From: Acinetobacter suaedae
GTDB lineage: Bacteria > Pseudomonadota > Gammaproteobacteria > Pseudomonadales > Moraxellaceae
Reading direction: 5' to 3'
NCBI RefSeq assembly: GCF_008630915.1
Contig: NZ_CP043909.1
Span: 2,728,001-2,792,000, forward strand
DNA: 64,000 bases
The notes under the pieces are model-generated. The model searched no databases, was not told where the DNA came from, and saw only the letters and a list, made by a program, of their open reading frames with translations. Each line of letters begins with the position of its first letter. The stretch's first letter is position 1. Shown in pieces: positions 36,981 through 46,237 of this stretch. A program made the translations under genes and the position numbers.

Positions 36981-38447
36981 TTAGTGACCACCACCATTGA
37001 TTGCTTTTGTCATATCTTCAACCACTTTTTTCGCATCACCAAAAACCATCATAGTTTTTTCATTGTAGAACAAGTCGTTGTCTAGACCAGCATAACCTGT
37101 TGCCATAGAACGCTTGATCACCATGATCGTACGAGCTTTGTGTGCTTCAAGGATCGGCATACCATAAATTGGTGAGCTTGGATCATCTTTCGCAGCCGGG
37201 TTTACAACGTCATTTGCACCGATTACAAGTACAACGTCAGTTGCTGGGAAGTCAGAGTTGATTTCATCCATTTCTAAAATGTCTTCATATGCAACATCAG
37301 CTTCAGCTAACAATACGTTCATGTGACCAGGCATACGACCAGCAACTGGGTGAATCGCAAAACGTACTTTCACACCTTGCTCTTTTAAGATTTCACACAG
37401 CTCTTTTACCGCATTTTGTGCACGGCCTTGCGCCATACCGTAACCCGGTACAATCACAACGCTATCAGCATTTGACATCAAGAAGCCAGCATCATCCGCA
37501 GAACCTGAACGATAGTTACGTTGAACTTGCTCACCTTTATCAGCAGCAACTGCAGCACCGCCCATCGCACCACCAAACAATACGTTGATGATCGAACGGT
37601 TCATTGCTTTACACATAATGTAAGACAGAATCGCACCAGAAGAACCTACAAGTGAACCCGCAACGATCAACATGTTGTTTTCAAGTGTGAAACCAATACC
37701 TGCTGCAGCCCAACCAGAGAATGAGTTCAAGAGTGATACCACAACCGGCATATCACCACCACCTACTGGTGCAATCCACATCCAACCAAATGCAAGTGCA
37801 AATAGTGTCATCACGTAGAACGCAGTTAAGCTATCAGTCGCGAAGTAGATACCACCAAATACAAGCATTGCAAGAAATAATGCAGCTTGAACAGGTTTTA
37901 CCCATGCGCCAGAGATTGTTTTAGCCCATTTTTTCGCAGCCAATTTACCGTAAGCAAATACTGATGCAGTAAAAGTAATTGCACCAATAAAACAACCTAC
38001 AAATAATTCAAAGCGATAGGTACTACTAAAGCCAACAAATGCAGAATAACCTTGCGCTAACATTGCATCATTCACTAATGCAAGTTGACCTGCATCGTAC
38101 TGATCAAAATGCGCAGCTTTTAATACAGTTGCGATCGCAATCAATACCGCAGACAAACCAACCAATGAGTGCATTAATGCAACCATTTCAGGCATTTGCG
38201 TCATAGGAACTGCACGCGCTTTAGCGATACCAATTACTGCACCAGCAGCCATTGCAACACCGATCATCCATACTACCGGACCTTCAGCAACGAAGAATGT
38301 GGTCAATACAGCAATTGCCATCGCAATCATACCGTAACGACTACCAGCAATTGCAGTCTTAGGCCCAGATAAACCACGTAAAGTTAGGATAAAGAGGACA
38401 GCACCTACTAGGTAGAACCAATCCGCATAATCTCGAATAAATTCCAT
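36981..38447 (-). CDS. pntB: NAD(P) transhydrogenase subunit beta
   Basis: 488 aa. An N-terminal membrane domain of about eight or nine helices (residues 1-290) is followed by a cytoplasmic NADP(H)-binding domain (about 300-488) with VPGYGMAQGRAQ, VRFAIHPVAGRMPGHMNVLLAEA, VVLVIGANDVVNPAA and KRSMATGYAGLDN. With PntA1 and PntA2 it forms the inner-membrane proton-translocating transhydrogenase that makes NADPH from NADH. It starts 3 bp after pntA2. Confidence 0.97.
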   Translation of the reverse strand: MEFIRDYADWFYLVGAVLFILTLRGLSGPKTAIAGSRYGMIAMAIAVLTTFFVAEGPVVWMIGVAMAAGAVIGIAKARAVPMTQMPEMVALMHSLVGLSAVLIAIATVLKAAHFDQYDAGQLALVNDAMLAQGYSAFVGFSSTYRFELFVGCFIGAITFTASVFAYGKLAAKKWAKTISGAWVKPVQAALFLAMLVFGGIYFATDSLTAFYVMTLFALAFGWMWIAPVGGGDMPVVVSLLNSFSGWAAAGIGFTLENNMLIVAGSLVGSSGAILSYIMCKAMNRSIINVLFGGAMGGAAVAADKGEQVQRNYRSGSADDAGFLMSNADSVVIVPGYGMAQGRAQNAVKELCEILKEQGVKVRFAIHPVAGRMPGHMNVLLAEADVAYEDILEMDEINSDFPATDVVLVIGANDVVNPAAKDDPSSPIYGMPILEAHKARTIMVIKRSMATGYAGLDNDLFYNEKTMMVFGDAKKVVEDMTKAINGGGH

Positions 38448-38450
38448 CGC

Positions 38451-38774
38451 TTAGCCCTCTTTTTTCTTTTGCTTTGGTTTAAACATTTCCAGCATACGAG
38501 CTGTTACAGCAAAACCACCAAAAATGTTAATGCTTGCAAGGAATACAGCGATTGCGCCTAAAATGCTAATCGGGTTAATCGTCTGAAAATGTACAGAACC
38601 TTCAACACCAAGGAAAGGCAAGCCAACTGTTTGAATCATTGCACCAACAACAATAATTGAAGACAAAGCATTCGTTACAGCCATCAGTGGTGTATGTAAC
38701 GCAGGCGTTACGCCCCAAACAACGTAATAACCTACGAAGATGGCAAGGACGAAAATTGTAATCGTTTCAACCAT
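38451..38774 (-). CDS. pntA2: NAD(P) transhydrogenase subunit alpha part 2 (membrane)
   Basis: 107 aa with three hydrophobic helices (about 4-24, 35-55, 67-90) and the signature [23 protein letters not shown]. It corresponds to the C-terminal membrane part of E. coli PntA, encoded separately in Acinetobacter and related genera. The C-terminus is basic (KPKQKKKEG). It sits between pntA1 and pntB with gaps of 11 and 3 bp. Confidence 0.96.
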   Translation of the reverse strand: MVETITIFVLAIFVGYYVVWGVTPALHTPLMAVTNALSSIIVVGAMIQTVGLPFLGVEGSVHFQTINPISILGAIAVFLASINIFGGFAVTARMLEMFKPKQKKKEG

Positions 38775-38785
38775 GAGAAATCTCC

Positions 38786-39913
38786 TTAACCACGCTTGAG
38801 CAGTACTTGACCGCCATGTGTCACAAGTAACGCTTTTTGGATTTCATCTTCTTGATTGATCGCAAAGTTTTTATCTTTATCGAACAATGTTTCAAGGAAG
38901 TTAAATACGTTACGTGCATACAATGCAGATGCTTCAGTTGCAACAGTGCCAGGAATATTTGGAATACCCAAAATTTTCACACCATTTTCAGTTACAACAG
39001 TTTCGCCTTCTTTAGAACCTTCAACGTTACCACCCGTTTCAACCGCCATATCTAAGATGACTGAACCTGGTTTCATTTTGGCAACGGTTTCAGCTTTGAT
39101 CAGACGCGGTGCATTACGACCTGGTAACAACGCAGTAGTAATCACGATGTCAGCATTTGATACAGCTTTATCAACGATAGCTGCTTGGTCCTTGATGTAT
39201 TGCTCACCTGGCATCCATCCGTAACCATTTTTAGCAGCATCAGCAGCTTTCTGTTGCTCTTCTGGTGACATTGGAACGTCTAACCATTTACCACCCAAAG
39301 ATTCAACCTGATCTTTTGCTGTCGGACGCAAGTCAGTTGCTTCCACAACTGCACCTAAACGTTTTGCAGTTGCAATCGCTTGAAGACCTGCAACACCAAC
39401 CCCCATGATCACAACACGCGCAGGTTTTACTGTACCCGCAGCAGTCATTAACATTGGGAACATGCGCTGATATTCAGCCGCTGCCAACAATACAGATTTA
39501 TAACCTGCCAAGTTTGCTTGAGAAGAAAGTACATCCATATTTTGTGCACGTGAAAGTGTACGTGGAAGTAATTCCAACGCAAAAGCAGACACTTGCTGTG
39601 AAGCAAACTGATCTAATTCTGGATTGCGATAAGGGTCAAACATTGCTACTACAGTGGTATTAGCCGCAAGTTTTTGAATTTCGTCACCTTTCGGAGCACG
39701 TACCTTCAAAATAATTTGGCTACCTGTATATGCATCGTCCGTAATGGTTGCGCCAACTTGTTCATAAGCACTGTCAATATAGGCTGCTTTAACACCAGCA
39801 CCACGTTCAATGACAACACTATGACCTGCGTTAATCAACTTCTTAACTGTCTCTGGTGTAGCAGCTACACGACTTTCACCTGCGACAGTTTCGGTTGGGA
39901 TTCCGATCTGCAT
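38786..39913 (-). CDS. pntA1: NAD(P) transhydrogenase subunit alpha part 1 (NAD-binding)
   Basis: 375 aa soluble domain I, alanine-dehydrogenase fold. [21 protein letters not shown] opens the protein, the NAD-binding motif is [21 protein letters not shown] (about residue 170), and the mobile loop region includes [28 protein letters not shown]. It is first gene of the pntA1-A2-B operon, with a promoter upstream of 39913. The C-terminal half (about 150-330) closes the site against domain III of PntB. Confidence 0.97.
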   Translation of the reverse strand: MQIGIPTETVAGESRVAATPETVKKLINAGHSVVIERGAGVKAAYIDSAYEQVGATITDDAYTGSQIILKVRAPKGDEIQKLAANTTVVAMFDPYRNPELDQFASQQVSAFALELLPRTLSRAQNMDVLSSQANLAGYKSVLLAAAEYQRMFPMLMTAAGTVKPARVVIMGVGVAGLQAIATAKRLGAVVEATDLRPTAKDQVESLGGKWLDVPMSPEEQQKAADAAKNGYGWMPGEQYIKDQAAIVDKAVSNADIVITTALLPGRNAPRLIKAETVAKMKPGSVILDMAVETGGNVEGSKEGETVVTENGVKILGIPNIPGTVATEASALYARNVFNFLETLFDKDKNFAINQEDEIQKALLVTHGGQVLLKRG

Positions 39914-40605
39914 GAGCGTTCCTCAAGCTAGTTTTTCTTAAGTAAACATCGCGACTCGCAATGTTTCCCCCAGGAGTATTCTTTAGTAGAGTTTTTGGAT
40001 TTTAATGGAACTTTTCTAAAATTCCACCCAATATTTATTTAATAAATACCTATATTTTGAACTGATGATTCACATTTGATTTTAAAACTTGTATGCTCAG
40101 CACGTTTGACTTTTGATACAGCAAACTAAAATTAAACACGTCGTTTTAGTCCAAACATCCATCTTCAGTAAACCGAGCTTGCCCATATAACAATGTGATA
40201 AAGCATTGTCACAAACCAAACCCGAAAGTACTTATTACCCTCTCTCCTTTTAAGCCTAGCATCAAAACACCTTGTGTACGTGATTCATACCTCACATATG
40301 GCAATTTCCAAGCTTTGCAAATTAGGAGTCTCATTCGGCATCATAATCATGCAATTTCGTAGTGGGATTGGCTTATTTGAACTTTTATTGGGCTGTTCGG
40401 CGACTTGTTTTGATGATTATTCGCTGTATGTAAATTTATAACTATTGAAAACTCAATTATTTTCTCTGTATTTAGGTTTAATCTTTCCAACAGCCCCTCA
40501 AAATGCAGCAAAAAGAAATGTAAAAAATCGATTTAGCATTTTTTCGGGTGATATTTAAGAGGATTTTGCCAGACAATTTGTCTTTTTTGCACAAAATTAG
40601 TGCAT
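39914..40605. other. 692-bp intergenic region between pntA1 and soxR
   Basis: No convincing gene. It must contain the pnt promoter near 39914-40000 and the 3' end region of soxR. A 30-codon ORF at 40349-40441 is described separately. The short stem tgcac / gtgca (40589-40593 with 40601-40605) could stop soxR transcripts weakly. I saw no tRNA or known RNA. Confidence 0.5.
40349..40441 (+). other. Mini-ORF with prepilin-like N-terminus (doubtful)
   Basis: 30 codons: the N-terminus MQFRSGIGLFELLLG fits the type IV prepilin pattern (Gly, then Glu at +5, hydrophobic run), but the remainder (CSATCFDDYSLYVNL) is not pilin-like and no close ribosome-binding site is seen. It may be a remnant of a minor pilin or chance. 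Confidence 0.25.
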
Positions 40606-41103
40606 TTATTCAACAAAATCACGGCCTGTTTCGTTTTTCTGATTCAATAAAAATAAAATTTCCTGAAAATGAGCACCCATTGCTTGCTCGGCTAAGCAGT
40701 CATCTGGATTTCGCAACGGACATTGTTCCAAAGACAAGCAACCACAACCAATACATTGATCCAACTGCTGGCGTAGCTGCAATAACATCATAATTTGCTG
40801 ATCAAGCTGTCCTTGCCATTGTTGTGACATGGTTTGCCAGTCCTTTTTACTTGCGATCCGTTGCTTAGGTAAGGTCGCAAACGTCTCTTTGATTTGTTTT
40901 AGGCTAATTCCAACTTGCTGTGCTGCTTTAATAATCGCAATTCGTCGTAACATTGCCCGTTGATAGCGACGCTGATTTCCAGTCGTTCTTAGCCCCCAAA
41001 TCAATTCTTTTTCTTCATAAAAACGAATCGTTGGAACACTCACACCACTCCGTTTCGCCAACTCCCCAATACTAAGCCAAGTTTGTAATTGTTGTGATTT
41101 CAA
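40606..41103 (-). CDS. soxR: Redox-sensitive MerR-family regulator SoxR
   Basis: 165 aa. MerR-type N-terminal HTH (LSIGELAKRSGVSVPTIRFYE), dimerisation coiled coil, and the [2Fe-2S] ligands CIGCGCLSLEQC (C-x2-C-x-C-x5-C) near residues 118-129. It senses redox-cycling compounds and activates target promoters with a 19-bp spacer. It is divergent from ridA-MFS, with a soxbox-like operator in the shared spacer. Unlike enteric bacteria, no soxS is present. Confidence 0.96.
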   Translation of the reverse strand: MKSQQLQTWLSIGELAKRSGVSVPTIRFYEEKELIWGLRTTGNQRRYQRAMLRRIAIIKAAQQVGISLKQIKETFATLPKQRIASKKDWQTMSQQWQGQLDQQIMMLLQLRQQLDQCIGCGCLSLEQCPLRNPDDCLAEQAMGAHFQEILFLLNQKNETGRDFVE

Positions 41104-41110
41104 AATTTAC

Positions 41111-41141
41111 TTGACCTCTAGTTAACTTGAGCTTTGATACT
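41111..41141 (+). promoter_or_regulatory. SoxR-type operator and promoter for ridA-MFS
   Basis: -35 TTGACC (41111-41116) and -10 GATACT (41136-41141) are separated by 19 bp, the spacing typical of MerR-family activated promoters. The sequence cctctagttaacttgagc (41115-41132) differs from the E. coli soxbox (recalled) at 2 of 18 positions and is partly palindromic. The start of ridA is 34 bp downstream. soxR starts at 41103, so the same site can govern both. Confidence 0.9.
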
Positions 41142-41174
41142 AGCATAACTTCGTTTTCTTTATGGAATCTTGCT

Positions 41175-41594
41175 ATGAATCTTATTAACCCACCAGCCTT
41201 TAAAATGATCAATCCAAGTGAGCTATACGACCCGATCAGCAATGGGTATAGCCATGTCACCGTGATTCAACCCAATATGCGAACTATTCATATTGCAGGA
41301 CAAGGTGGCGAGAATAAAAATGGTGAACTTTCACAAGATTTTGACCAACAGGTACAACAAGTCTTTTATAATATCCAACACGCTTTAGCATCGGCACAAG
41401 CCAAACTTCAAGATATTGCTGTTTTACGTGTCCTCGTTGTCAATCATAATGAGGACAAACTTCACAGCTTCACACAAATCATGCAACGCTTATGGAAAGA
41501 TCATCCATACCCTGTGTGCACGCTTATACCTGTGCCATGTTTAGCATTGAAAGGCATGCTGATCGAAGTTGAAGCAACAGCATATATCGCATAA
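41175..41594 (+). CDS. RidA-family (YjgF) protein, predicted imine deaminase type
   Basis: 139 aa from ATG 41175; the frame opens 16 codons earlier. It has the RidA fold with HVTVIQPNMRTIHIAGQGGENKNGEL, a Q-rich dimer helix and VLRVLVVNHNEDKL...YPVCTLIPVPCLALKGMLIEVEATA; the catalytic Arg of classical RidA (near VRTTVF) is not clearly seen, so the function may differ. It is likely induced by SoxR with the downstream MFS gene (17-bp gap), suggesting a detoxification role. Confidence 0.82.
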   Translation: MNLINPPAFKMINPSELYDPISNGYSHVTVIQPNMRTIHIAGQGGENKNGELSQDFDQQVQQVFYNIQHALASAQAKLQDIAVLRVLVVNHNEDKLHSFTQIMQRLWKDHPYPVCTLIPVPCLALKGMLIEVEATAYIA

Positions 41595-41610
41595 CCAGAT
41601 CGAGAGAATC

Positions 41611-42798
41611 ATGTCTGCACCTCAAGATATTAGTCAAAATAAGGCCCTGCTATGGTTTATGGCGACTGCATGTGGTTTATGTGCGGGCGCTAACTATTAT
41701 AGTCAGCCTCTGATTCACTCCATTCAACAATATTTTGCAGTGACGGAGGGGCAAGCAGCACTCACCGTTACTTTTGCTCAAGTGTCTTATGCTTTGGGCT
41801 TGCTTTTTATTGTTCCCATGGGAGATGTCGTCAACAAAACCAAGTTCATTCCACTATTAATGTGTTTATGTGCGCTCGGTTTATTCGTGAGTGCCTTTTC
41901 GGTCAATTTACCCATGCTATGGCTTGGTACGATTATGGCTGGGATGTTCTCCGTTGCAGCACAAATCCTGATTCCACTGGCGACGATGACCGTCAATCCT
42001 GAAAAGACAGGTGAAGTGGTCGGATTTTTGATGAGTGGGTTATTGGTTGGGATTTTACTGTCGACCAGTTTGGCAGGATTATTTTCTAATTTATTCCACT
42101 GGAAAATGATCTACGTTGTTAGCGGTATTTTAATGCTTATCCTTGCATATGCTTTAAAAAGCCGTCTCCCTTATGTAATGCGCATGAAACTGAATTATGG
42201 GCAAGTCTTTGTCTCAATGGGACAACTGCTCAAACAAGAAAAGCGTTTAGTCTTACGTGCACTTTCAGGCGCTTTTGCCTTTGCCGCTGTTAGTATCTTA
42301 TTTTCCACTATTGCATTATTACTCACAGCCGCACACCATCTTCCAGACCTTATGATCGGGATGGTCGGATTGGTTGGTATCTTTGGCGCCTTATCTACAC
42401 AATATATTGGTAAATATGCAGATCAAGGCTATACCAAACAATTGACATGGATGGGTTGTGGCTTATTTATCATGAGTTGGATCTGTTTCTATTTCGGACA
42501 GATTTATTTATTGAGTTATATCCTTGGCTTTGCGTTAATTCAGCTCGCTTTAGCCCTTGTACATACCAGCAATCAGAGCATTATTTTCCGTTTACGTCCT
42601 GATGCCAAATCTCGGATTAATGCGATCTATATGACGGCATATTTCACTGGAGGCGCGTGTGGCTCAGCCTTAGGGATTTTTTCGTGGAATCACGGCGGAT
42701 GGAGCATGACCTGTTTAGTGGGGATCTGTTTAGTGTTTGCGTGTATGTTGTTTAGCTTTTTGGATAATCGTATTTCCGCTCAAAGTATTCAAGCATAA
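41611..42798 (+). CDS. MFS efflux transporter, SoxR-linked
   Basis: 395 aa with twelve hydrophobic helices; GDVVNKTKFIPLLMC matches the TM2-3 loop of drug:proton antiporters and GKYADQG the equivalent loop in the second half. ATG 41611 has GAGAG upstream. It is most likely an exporter of a redox-active toxic compound, judging by its SoxR-controlled promoter; the substrate is unknown. It ends at a hairpin shared with ectD. Confidence 0.88.
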   Translation: MSAPQDISQNKALLWFMATACGLCAGANYYSQPLIHSIQQYFAVTEGQAALTVTFAQVSYALGLLFIVPMGDVVNKTKFIPLLMCLCALGLFVSAFSVNLPMLWLGTIMAGMFSVAAQILIPLATMTVNPEKTGEVVGFLMSGLLVGILLSTSLAGLFSNLFHWKMIYVVSGILMLILAYALKSRLPYVMRMKLNYGQVFVSMGQLLKQEKRLVLRALSGAFAFAAVSILFSTIALLLTAAHHLPDLMIGMVGLVGIFGALSTQYIGKYADQGYTKQLTWMGCGLFIMSWICFYFGQIYLLSYILGFALIQLALALVHTSNQSIIFRLRPDAKSRINAIYMTAYFTGGACGSALGIFSWNHGGWSMTCLVGICLVFACMLFSFLDNRISAQSIQA

Positions 42799-42804
42799 AG
42801 TCAT

Positions 42805-42836
42805 AAGCCAAGAAGAATCAATACTCTTCTTGGCTT
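42805..42836. terminator. Bidirectional terminator between MFS and ectD
   Basis: Twelve-base-pair stem aagccaagaaga / tcttcttggctt (42805-42816 with 42825-42836), 8-nt loop, 7 bp beyond the MFS stop and 6 bp beyond the convergent ectD stop. T-rich flank on the plus side. Confidence 0.85.
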
Positions 42837-42842
42837 AATGTT

Positions 42843-43748
42843 TTATAAGATGAGATTTTTGGGTTTTATCGGCGCAATATCTTCTCGGGCTGCAACAAAC
42901 TCAGGTCGAGGTTGGAGCCCCCCAAGAGGTTGTTGCAGTTGATTGTCGATACTATTGTAAACAAAGAAAATATTACTTCGAGAAAACGGTGTAATATTGC
43001 TGTTTGAACCATGCATCAAATTACAATCAAAAAATACAACACTACCCGCATGTCCAGTACAAGAATGAATACCGCCCATATCCGCTAAATAACGCAGTAG
43101 ACTTCCGTCAGGAACACCGTATTCTTGCTTTTTCAGTGACTTTTTATAGTGCTCATCCGGCGTCTCACCTTGGCAAGAAATATAATGTTGATGTGATCCC
43201 GGAATCACCAGCAAAGGCCCATTATGCTCATTATTGTCAGTCAATAAAATCGAACAACTGAGCGCACGCATTCTCGGCATACCATCTTCACTATGCCATG
43301 TTTCAAAATCAGAATGCCAAAAAAACTCTTTGCCATGTAGTCCTGGTTTATAGTTAATCCGTGATTGATGTATATACACTTCACTGCCCAATAGTGATCG
43401 TGCAATATTTAAAACACGTTCATCTGAAACTAGGTTTTTAAACACATCATTGAGTCGGTGGACATTAAAAATAGAACGGACTTCCTGACTTTCACGCTCA
43501 ATAATTGCCTCTGGTCGTTGCTGCATCGCATATGCATGACGCATTTGATGCAGCTCATCCAGCAAATATTTAACCTCATCTGCACTAAACAGATCATCTA
43601 TTTGTAAGAAACCATTGGTCGCATAATCCTGCTTTTGTTGTGCTGTTGCACCTTCGACCAGATTCTGCTCATAAACAACAGGATCTGCACGAGAAATAAT
43701 AGCCGCAGCATCACTTCTTCGTGTCAGATAAGGATTGCTCATTTGCAT
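42843..43748 (-). CDS. ectD: Ectoine hydroxylase
   Basis: 301 aa. Fe(II)/2-oxoglutarate dioxygenase converting ectoine to 5-hydroxyectoine in the cytosol. The iron ligands are visible: His145 and Asp147 (FFWHSDFETWHSEDG) and His246 (LMHGSNSN); VIPGSH and the C-terminal part match the PhyH/EctD family. It starts 2 bp after the ectC stop, the last gene of ectABCD. Start MQMSNPYLTRR; MSNP two codons later is also possible. Confidence 0.95.
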   Translation of the reverse strand: MQMSNPYLTRRSDAAAIISRADPVVYEQNLVEGATAQQKQDYATNGFLQIDDLFSADEVKYLLDELHQMRHAYAMQQRPEAIIERESQEVRSIFNVHRLNDVFKNLVSDERVLNIARSLLGSEVYIHQSRINYKPGLHGKEFFWHSDFETWHSEDGMPRMRALSCSILLTDNNEHNGPLLVIPGSHQHYISCQGETPDEHYKKSLKKQEYGVPDGSLLRYLADMGGIHSCTGHAGSVVFFDCNLMHGSNSNITPFSRSNIFFVYNSIDNQLQQPLGGLQPRPEFVAAREDIAPIKPKNLIL

Positions 43749-43750
43749 AT

Positions 43751-44164
43751 TTAAGCCTCCTCCTCCGTCTGCTTCATCATTTGTGCAGGTGTTGCATAGA
43801 CACCATCCTTATCATGCACCTCATTCCCAACCAATGCAGGGTTAAAGGTACAGACTAAAACTAAATCAGTTTTAGCACGCAGATAATGATTGTCATGCTT
43901 ATCAAGTGCATATAATGTTCCAGGTGTGATTTTATACACCTCACCTGAAGGGATCAGCTCGACCTCTCCTTCACCTTTGACACAATACACAGCTTCCAAA
44001 TGGTTTTTATACCAAATATGGGTCTCTGTACCTGCAAAAATGGTCGTTTCATGCATCGAAAAGCCCATACCATCATCTTGCAATAATAAGCGGCGACTTG
44101 CCCAAGTTTCTGTTTGCACATCACGCTCAGTATTTAAGATATCTTGTAGTTGACGAACGATCAT
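43751..44164 (-). CDS. ectC: L-ectoine synthase
   Basis: 137 aa cupin. It cyclises N-gamma-acetyl-diaminobutyrate to ectoine. The core is MIVRQLQDILNTERDVQTETW, SRRLLLQDDGMGFSMHETTI, HIWYKNHLEAVYCVKGEGEVEL and YALDKHDNHYLRA, with cupin metal-binding residues. The ATG overlaps the ectB stop (ATGA, 44161-44164), and ectD follows. The length is typical. Confidence 0.97.
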   Translation of the reverse strand: MIVRQLQDILNTERDVQTETWASRRLLLQDDGMGFSMHETTIFAGTETHIWYKNHLEAVYCVKGEGEVELIPSGEVYKITPGTLYALDKHDNHYLRAKTDLVLVCTFNPALVGNEVHDKDGVYATPAQMMKQTEEEA

Positions 44165-45486
44165 GAAACAACTCCCTGTACTTTTGCTTTGGATTTGGAT
44201 TTGGTTTTATGTTGAGATGAAAGAGAAGGTGAATAGACTTGAACCACATGTTTAATCGCTTGTTCAAGCAGATCAATGCCTTGCTCTAAGGTTTGATTTT
44301 CAATGGTTAATGGTGGAAGTAATTTCACAACCTCCCCCCGACTGCCAGAGGTTTCAATCACAAGACCGAGCTGAAATGCATGTGTGGTGACTTCATCAGC
44401 CCAATCAGGATTTTTAAACGCAAGTCCCTGCATCAGACCACGACCACGATGAGCCAATTCCGCAGTAGGAAATTTTTGCACGATCTCTTGTAAACGGCGA
44501 CTAACCAAAGCTGATTTTTCTACAAGTTCAGTTTGGAATTTTTGATCAGCCCAAAAATGTTGTATTGCCTTAGTTGCTGTCACAAATGCGAGATTATGTC
44601 CTCGGAACGTGCCATTGTGCTGCCCCGGACGCCAAATATCCAATTCTGGCTTAAACAACACCAACGACATCGGCAAACCAAAACCAGATAAAGACTTTGA
44701 TAAAGTCACGATATCGGGATTAATCTCAGCAGTTTCAAAACTAAAGAAATGCCCCGAACGACCACAACCTGCCTGAATATCGTCGACAATCAATAAAATT
44801 TTATGTTGCTTACACAGTGCAGAAAGACGCTTTAACCAATCAATGCTGGCCGTATTTAAGCCACCTTCACCTTGCACACACTCCACAATAATTGCAGCAG
44901 GCAAATCCACACCACTGCTTCGATCCGTCAATAATTTATTGAGCATATCAATCGTATCAACATCTGGACCGAAATAACCTGCGTAAGCTGCATGATGGAC
45001 ATTTCCCAAAGCAACGCCGGCTGCTTCACGAAACTTTTGATTACCTGTGAGTGCCAGTGCACCCAAACTCACACCATGAAAACCATTGGTAAACGCAATA
45101 ACATTATGACGTTTGGTGACATTTCGCGCTAACTTAATTGCAGCTTCCACGGCGTTGGTTCCCGTTGGACCTGTAAATTGCAACTTATAATTCAGACGAC
45201 GCGGTTTCAAAATATATTGTTCAAAGTTTTCAATAAACGCCTTCTTTGCAGAAGTCGCCATATCCAAACCATGCACAATTCCATCTTGTACCAGATAATC
45301 AATTGCAGCCTGCTTCAGCACAGGGTGGTTATGTCCATAATTTAATGTGCCTGCCCCTGCGAGAAAGTCGATATAAGCACGATCCATTTCATCCACTAAT
45401 ACTGCATTTTTTGCGGTTTTAAATACAGTGGGGAAAGAATGGATATAGCCGCGGACTTCAGACTCCAATCGACTGAAAATATTCAT
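44161..45486 (-). CDS. ectB: Diaminobutyrate-2-oxoglutarate transaminase
   Basis: 441 aa class III PLP aminotransferase making L-2,4-diaminobutyrate from aspartate semialdehyde. The PLP lysine lies in VTLSKSLSGFG (Lys264 from the ATG at 45486), and VDDIQAGCGRSG holds the cofactor aspartate; FTGPTGTNAVEAAIKLARN is the phosphate-binding loop. ATG 45486 (MNIFSRLESEVRGY) is preferred over an upstream start. The C-terminus has a basic K-S repeat tail. Aspartate semialdehyde would come from the central pathway; no ask gene is linked. Confidence 0.96.
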   Translation of the reverse strand: MNIFSRLESEVRGYIHSFPTVFKTAKNAVLVDEMDRAYIDFLAGAGTLNYGHNHPVLKQAAIDYLVQDGIVHGLDMATSAKKAFIENFEQYILKPRRLNYKLQFTGPTGTNAVEAAIKLARNVTKRHNVIAFTNGFHGVSLGALALTGNQKFREAAGVALGNVHHAAYAGYFGPDVDTIDMLNKLLTDRSSGVDLPAAIIVECVQGEGGLNTASIDWLKRLSALCKQHKILLIVDDIQAGCGRSGHFFSFETAEINPDIVTLSKSLSGFGLPMSLVLFKPELDIWRPGQHNGTFRGHNLAFVTATKAIQHFWADQKFQTELVEKSALVSRRLQEIVQKFPTAELAHRGRGLMQGLAFKNPDWADEVTTHAFQLGLVIETSGSRGEVVKLLPPLTIENQTLEQGIDLLEQAIKHVVQVYSPSLSSQHKTKSKSKAKVQGVVS

Positions 45487-45531
45487 GAATAACTCCAAGT
45501 AGTTAAAAAATTAAAAGACTTAAAAAGTCGC

Positions 45532-46107
45532 TCAATCCCATTTCCAAAGACCAATGGTGTACAGATCTTCTGGTTCGTGTTGGGTATCAAAAGGTTCAGG
45601 TTGAATCGGTTGCAGTGCTTGTTTTGACAAGAAAGGACTGACTTTGCAATCAACGTCAAATCGTTCAGCGAAACTTCGGAAAAGATTTTGAGAGGCTTTG
45701 TTACTTGGAGAAATTGTTGTTTTTAAAAATTCTAATTGTCTGGATGCTAAACATTGTTCTTTTACTTGATCAAGGAGCAAGGAGCCAATCCCTTTTCCTT
45801 GCTCACTGGGCGATACCGCGATCTGCCACAAGAAATAGGTGTTGGGGTCTTCTGGACAAACATAGCCTGTCACCGCACCACAGATCTGATCTTTATGATC
45901 ATAGGCAACAAAACAGGTATCGGTATGATGCTCGGCAAGTAATGCATATGCATACAATGAATTAAGATCCAAAGATGGACAAGACTGAATCAACGCATGC
46001 ACTTCACGTACATCTTGGGGTTGAAAATTACGAACTCGACACTGATTCAGTTGATGAATAATTGATGATTTGGTCAAACGAATTGACTGTCTTGATAAAG
46101 CTTCCAC
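45532..46107 (-). CDS. ectA: L-2,4-diaminobutyrate N-gamma-acetyltransferase, GTG start
   Basis: 191 aa GNAT. It transfers acetyl to diaminobutyrate as the first dedicated step after EctB. Motif A: FLWQIAVSPSEQGKGIGSLLLDQ; also LKTTISPSNKASQNLFRSFAERF. GTG at 46107 is preceded by AAAGGAGATAG, a near-perfect Shine-Dalgarno. It begins the ectABCD operon, with 131 bp to the ectR gene. The N-terminus (RKLTKSSIIHQL-like) is a little longer than in small EctA proteins. Confidence 0.94.
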   Translation of the reverse strand: MEALSRQSIRLTKSSIIHQLNQCRVRNFQPQDVREVHALIQSCPSLDLNSLYAYALLAEHHTDTCFVAYDHKDQICGAVTGYVCPEDPNTYFLWQIAVSPSEQGKGIGSLLLDQVKEQCLASRQLEFLKTTISPSNKASQNLFRSFAERFDVDCKVSPFLSKQALQPIQPEPFDTQHEPEDLYTIGLWKWD

Positions 46108-46237
46108 GCTATCTCCTTTTGTATTTCCATACTCGGCATACTCAAGTTAGTAGTGGCATCAGAATCATGAGACATTCGTCATTGAACACAATCAAACTTA
46201 TAATCTTTCATTACCTATTAAAAATTTTGTACTGACT

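Noticed and set aside
38856..39224. 122-aa plus-strand ORF inside pntA1
   Set aside because: Shadow of pntA1, which has all expected motifs.
39914..40605. Possible tRNA or known sRNA in the 692-bp spacer
   Set aside because: No cloverleaf, T-loop motif or recognised RNA was found by eye; a covariance search would settle it.
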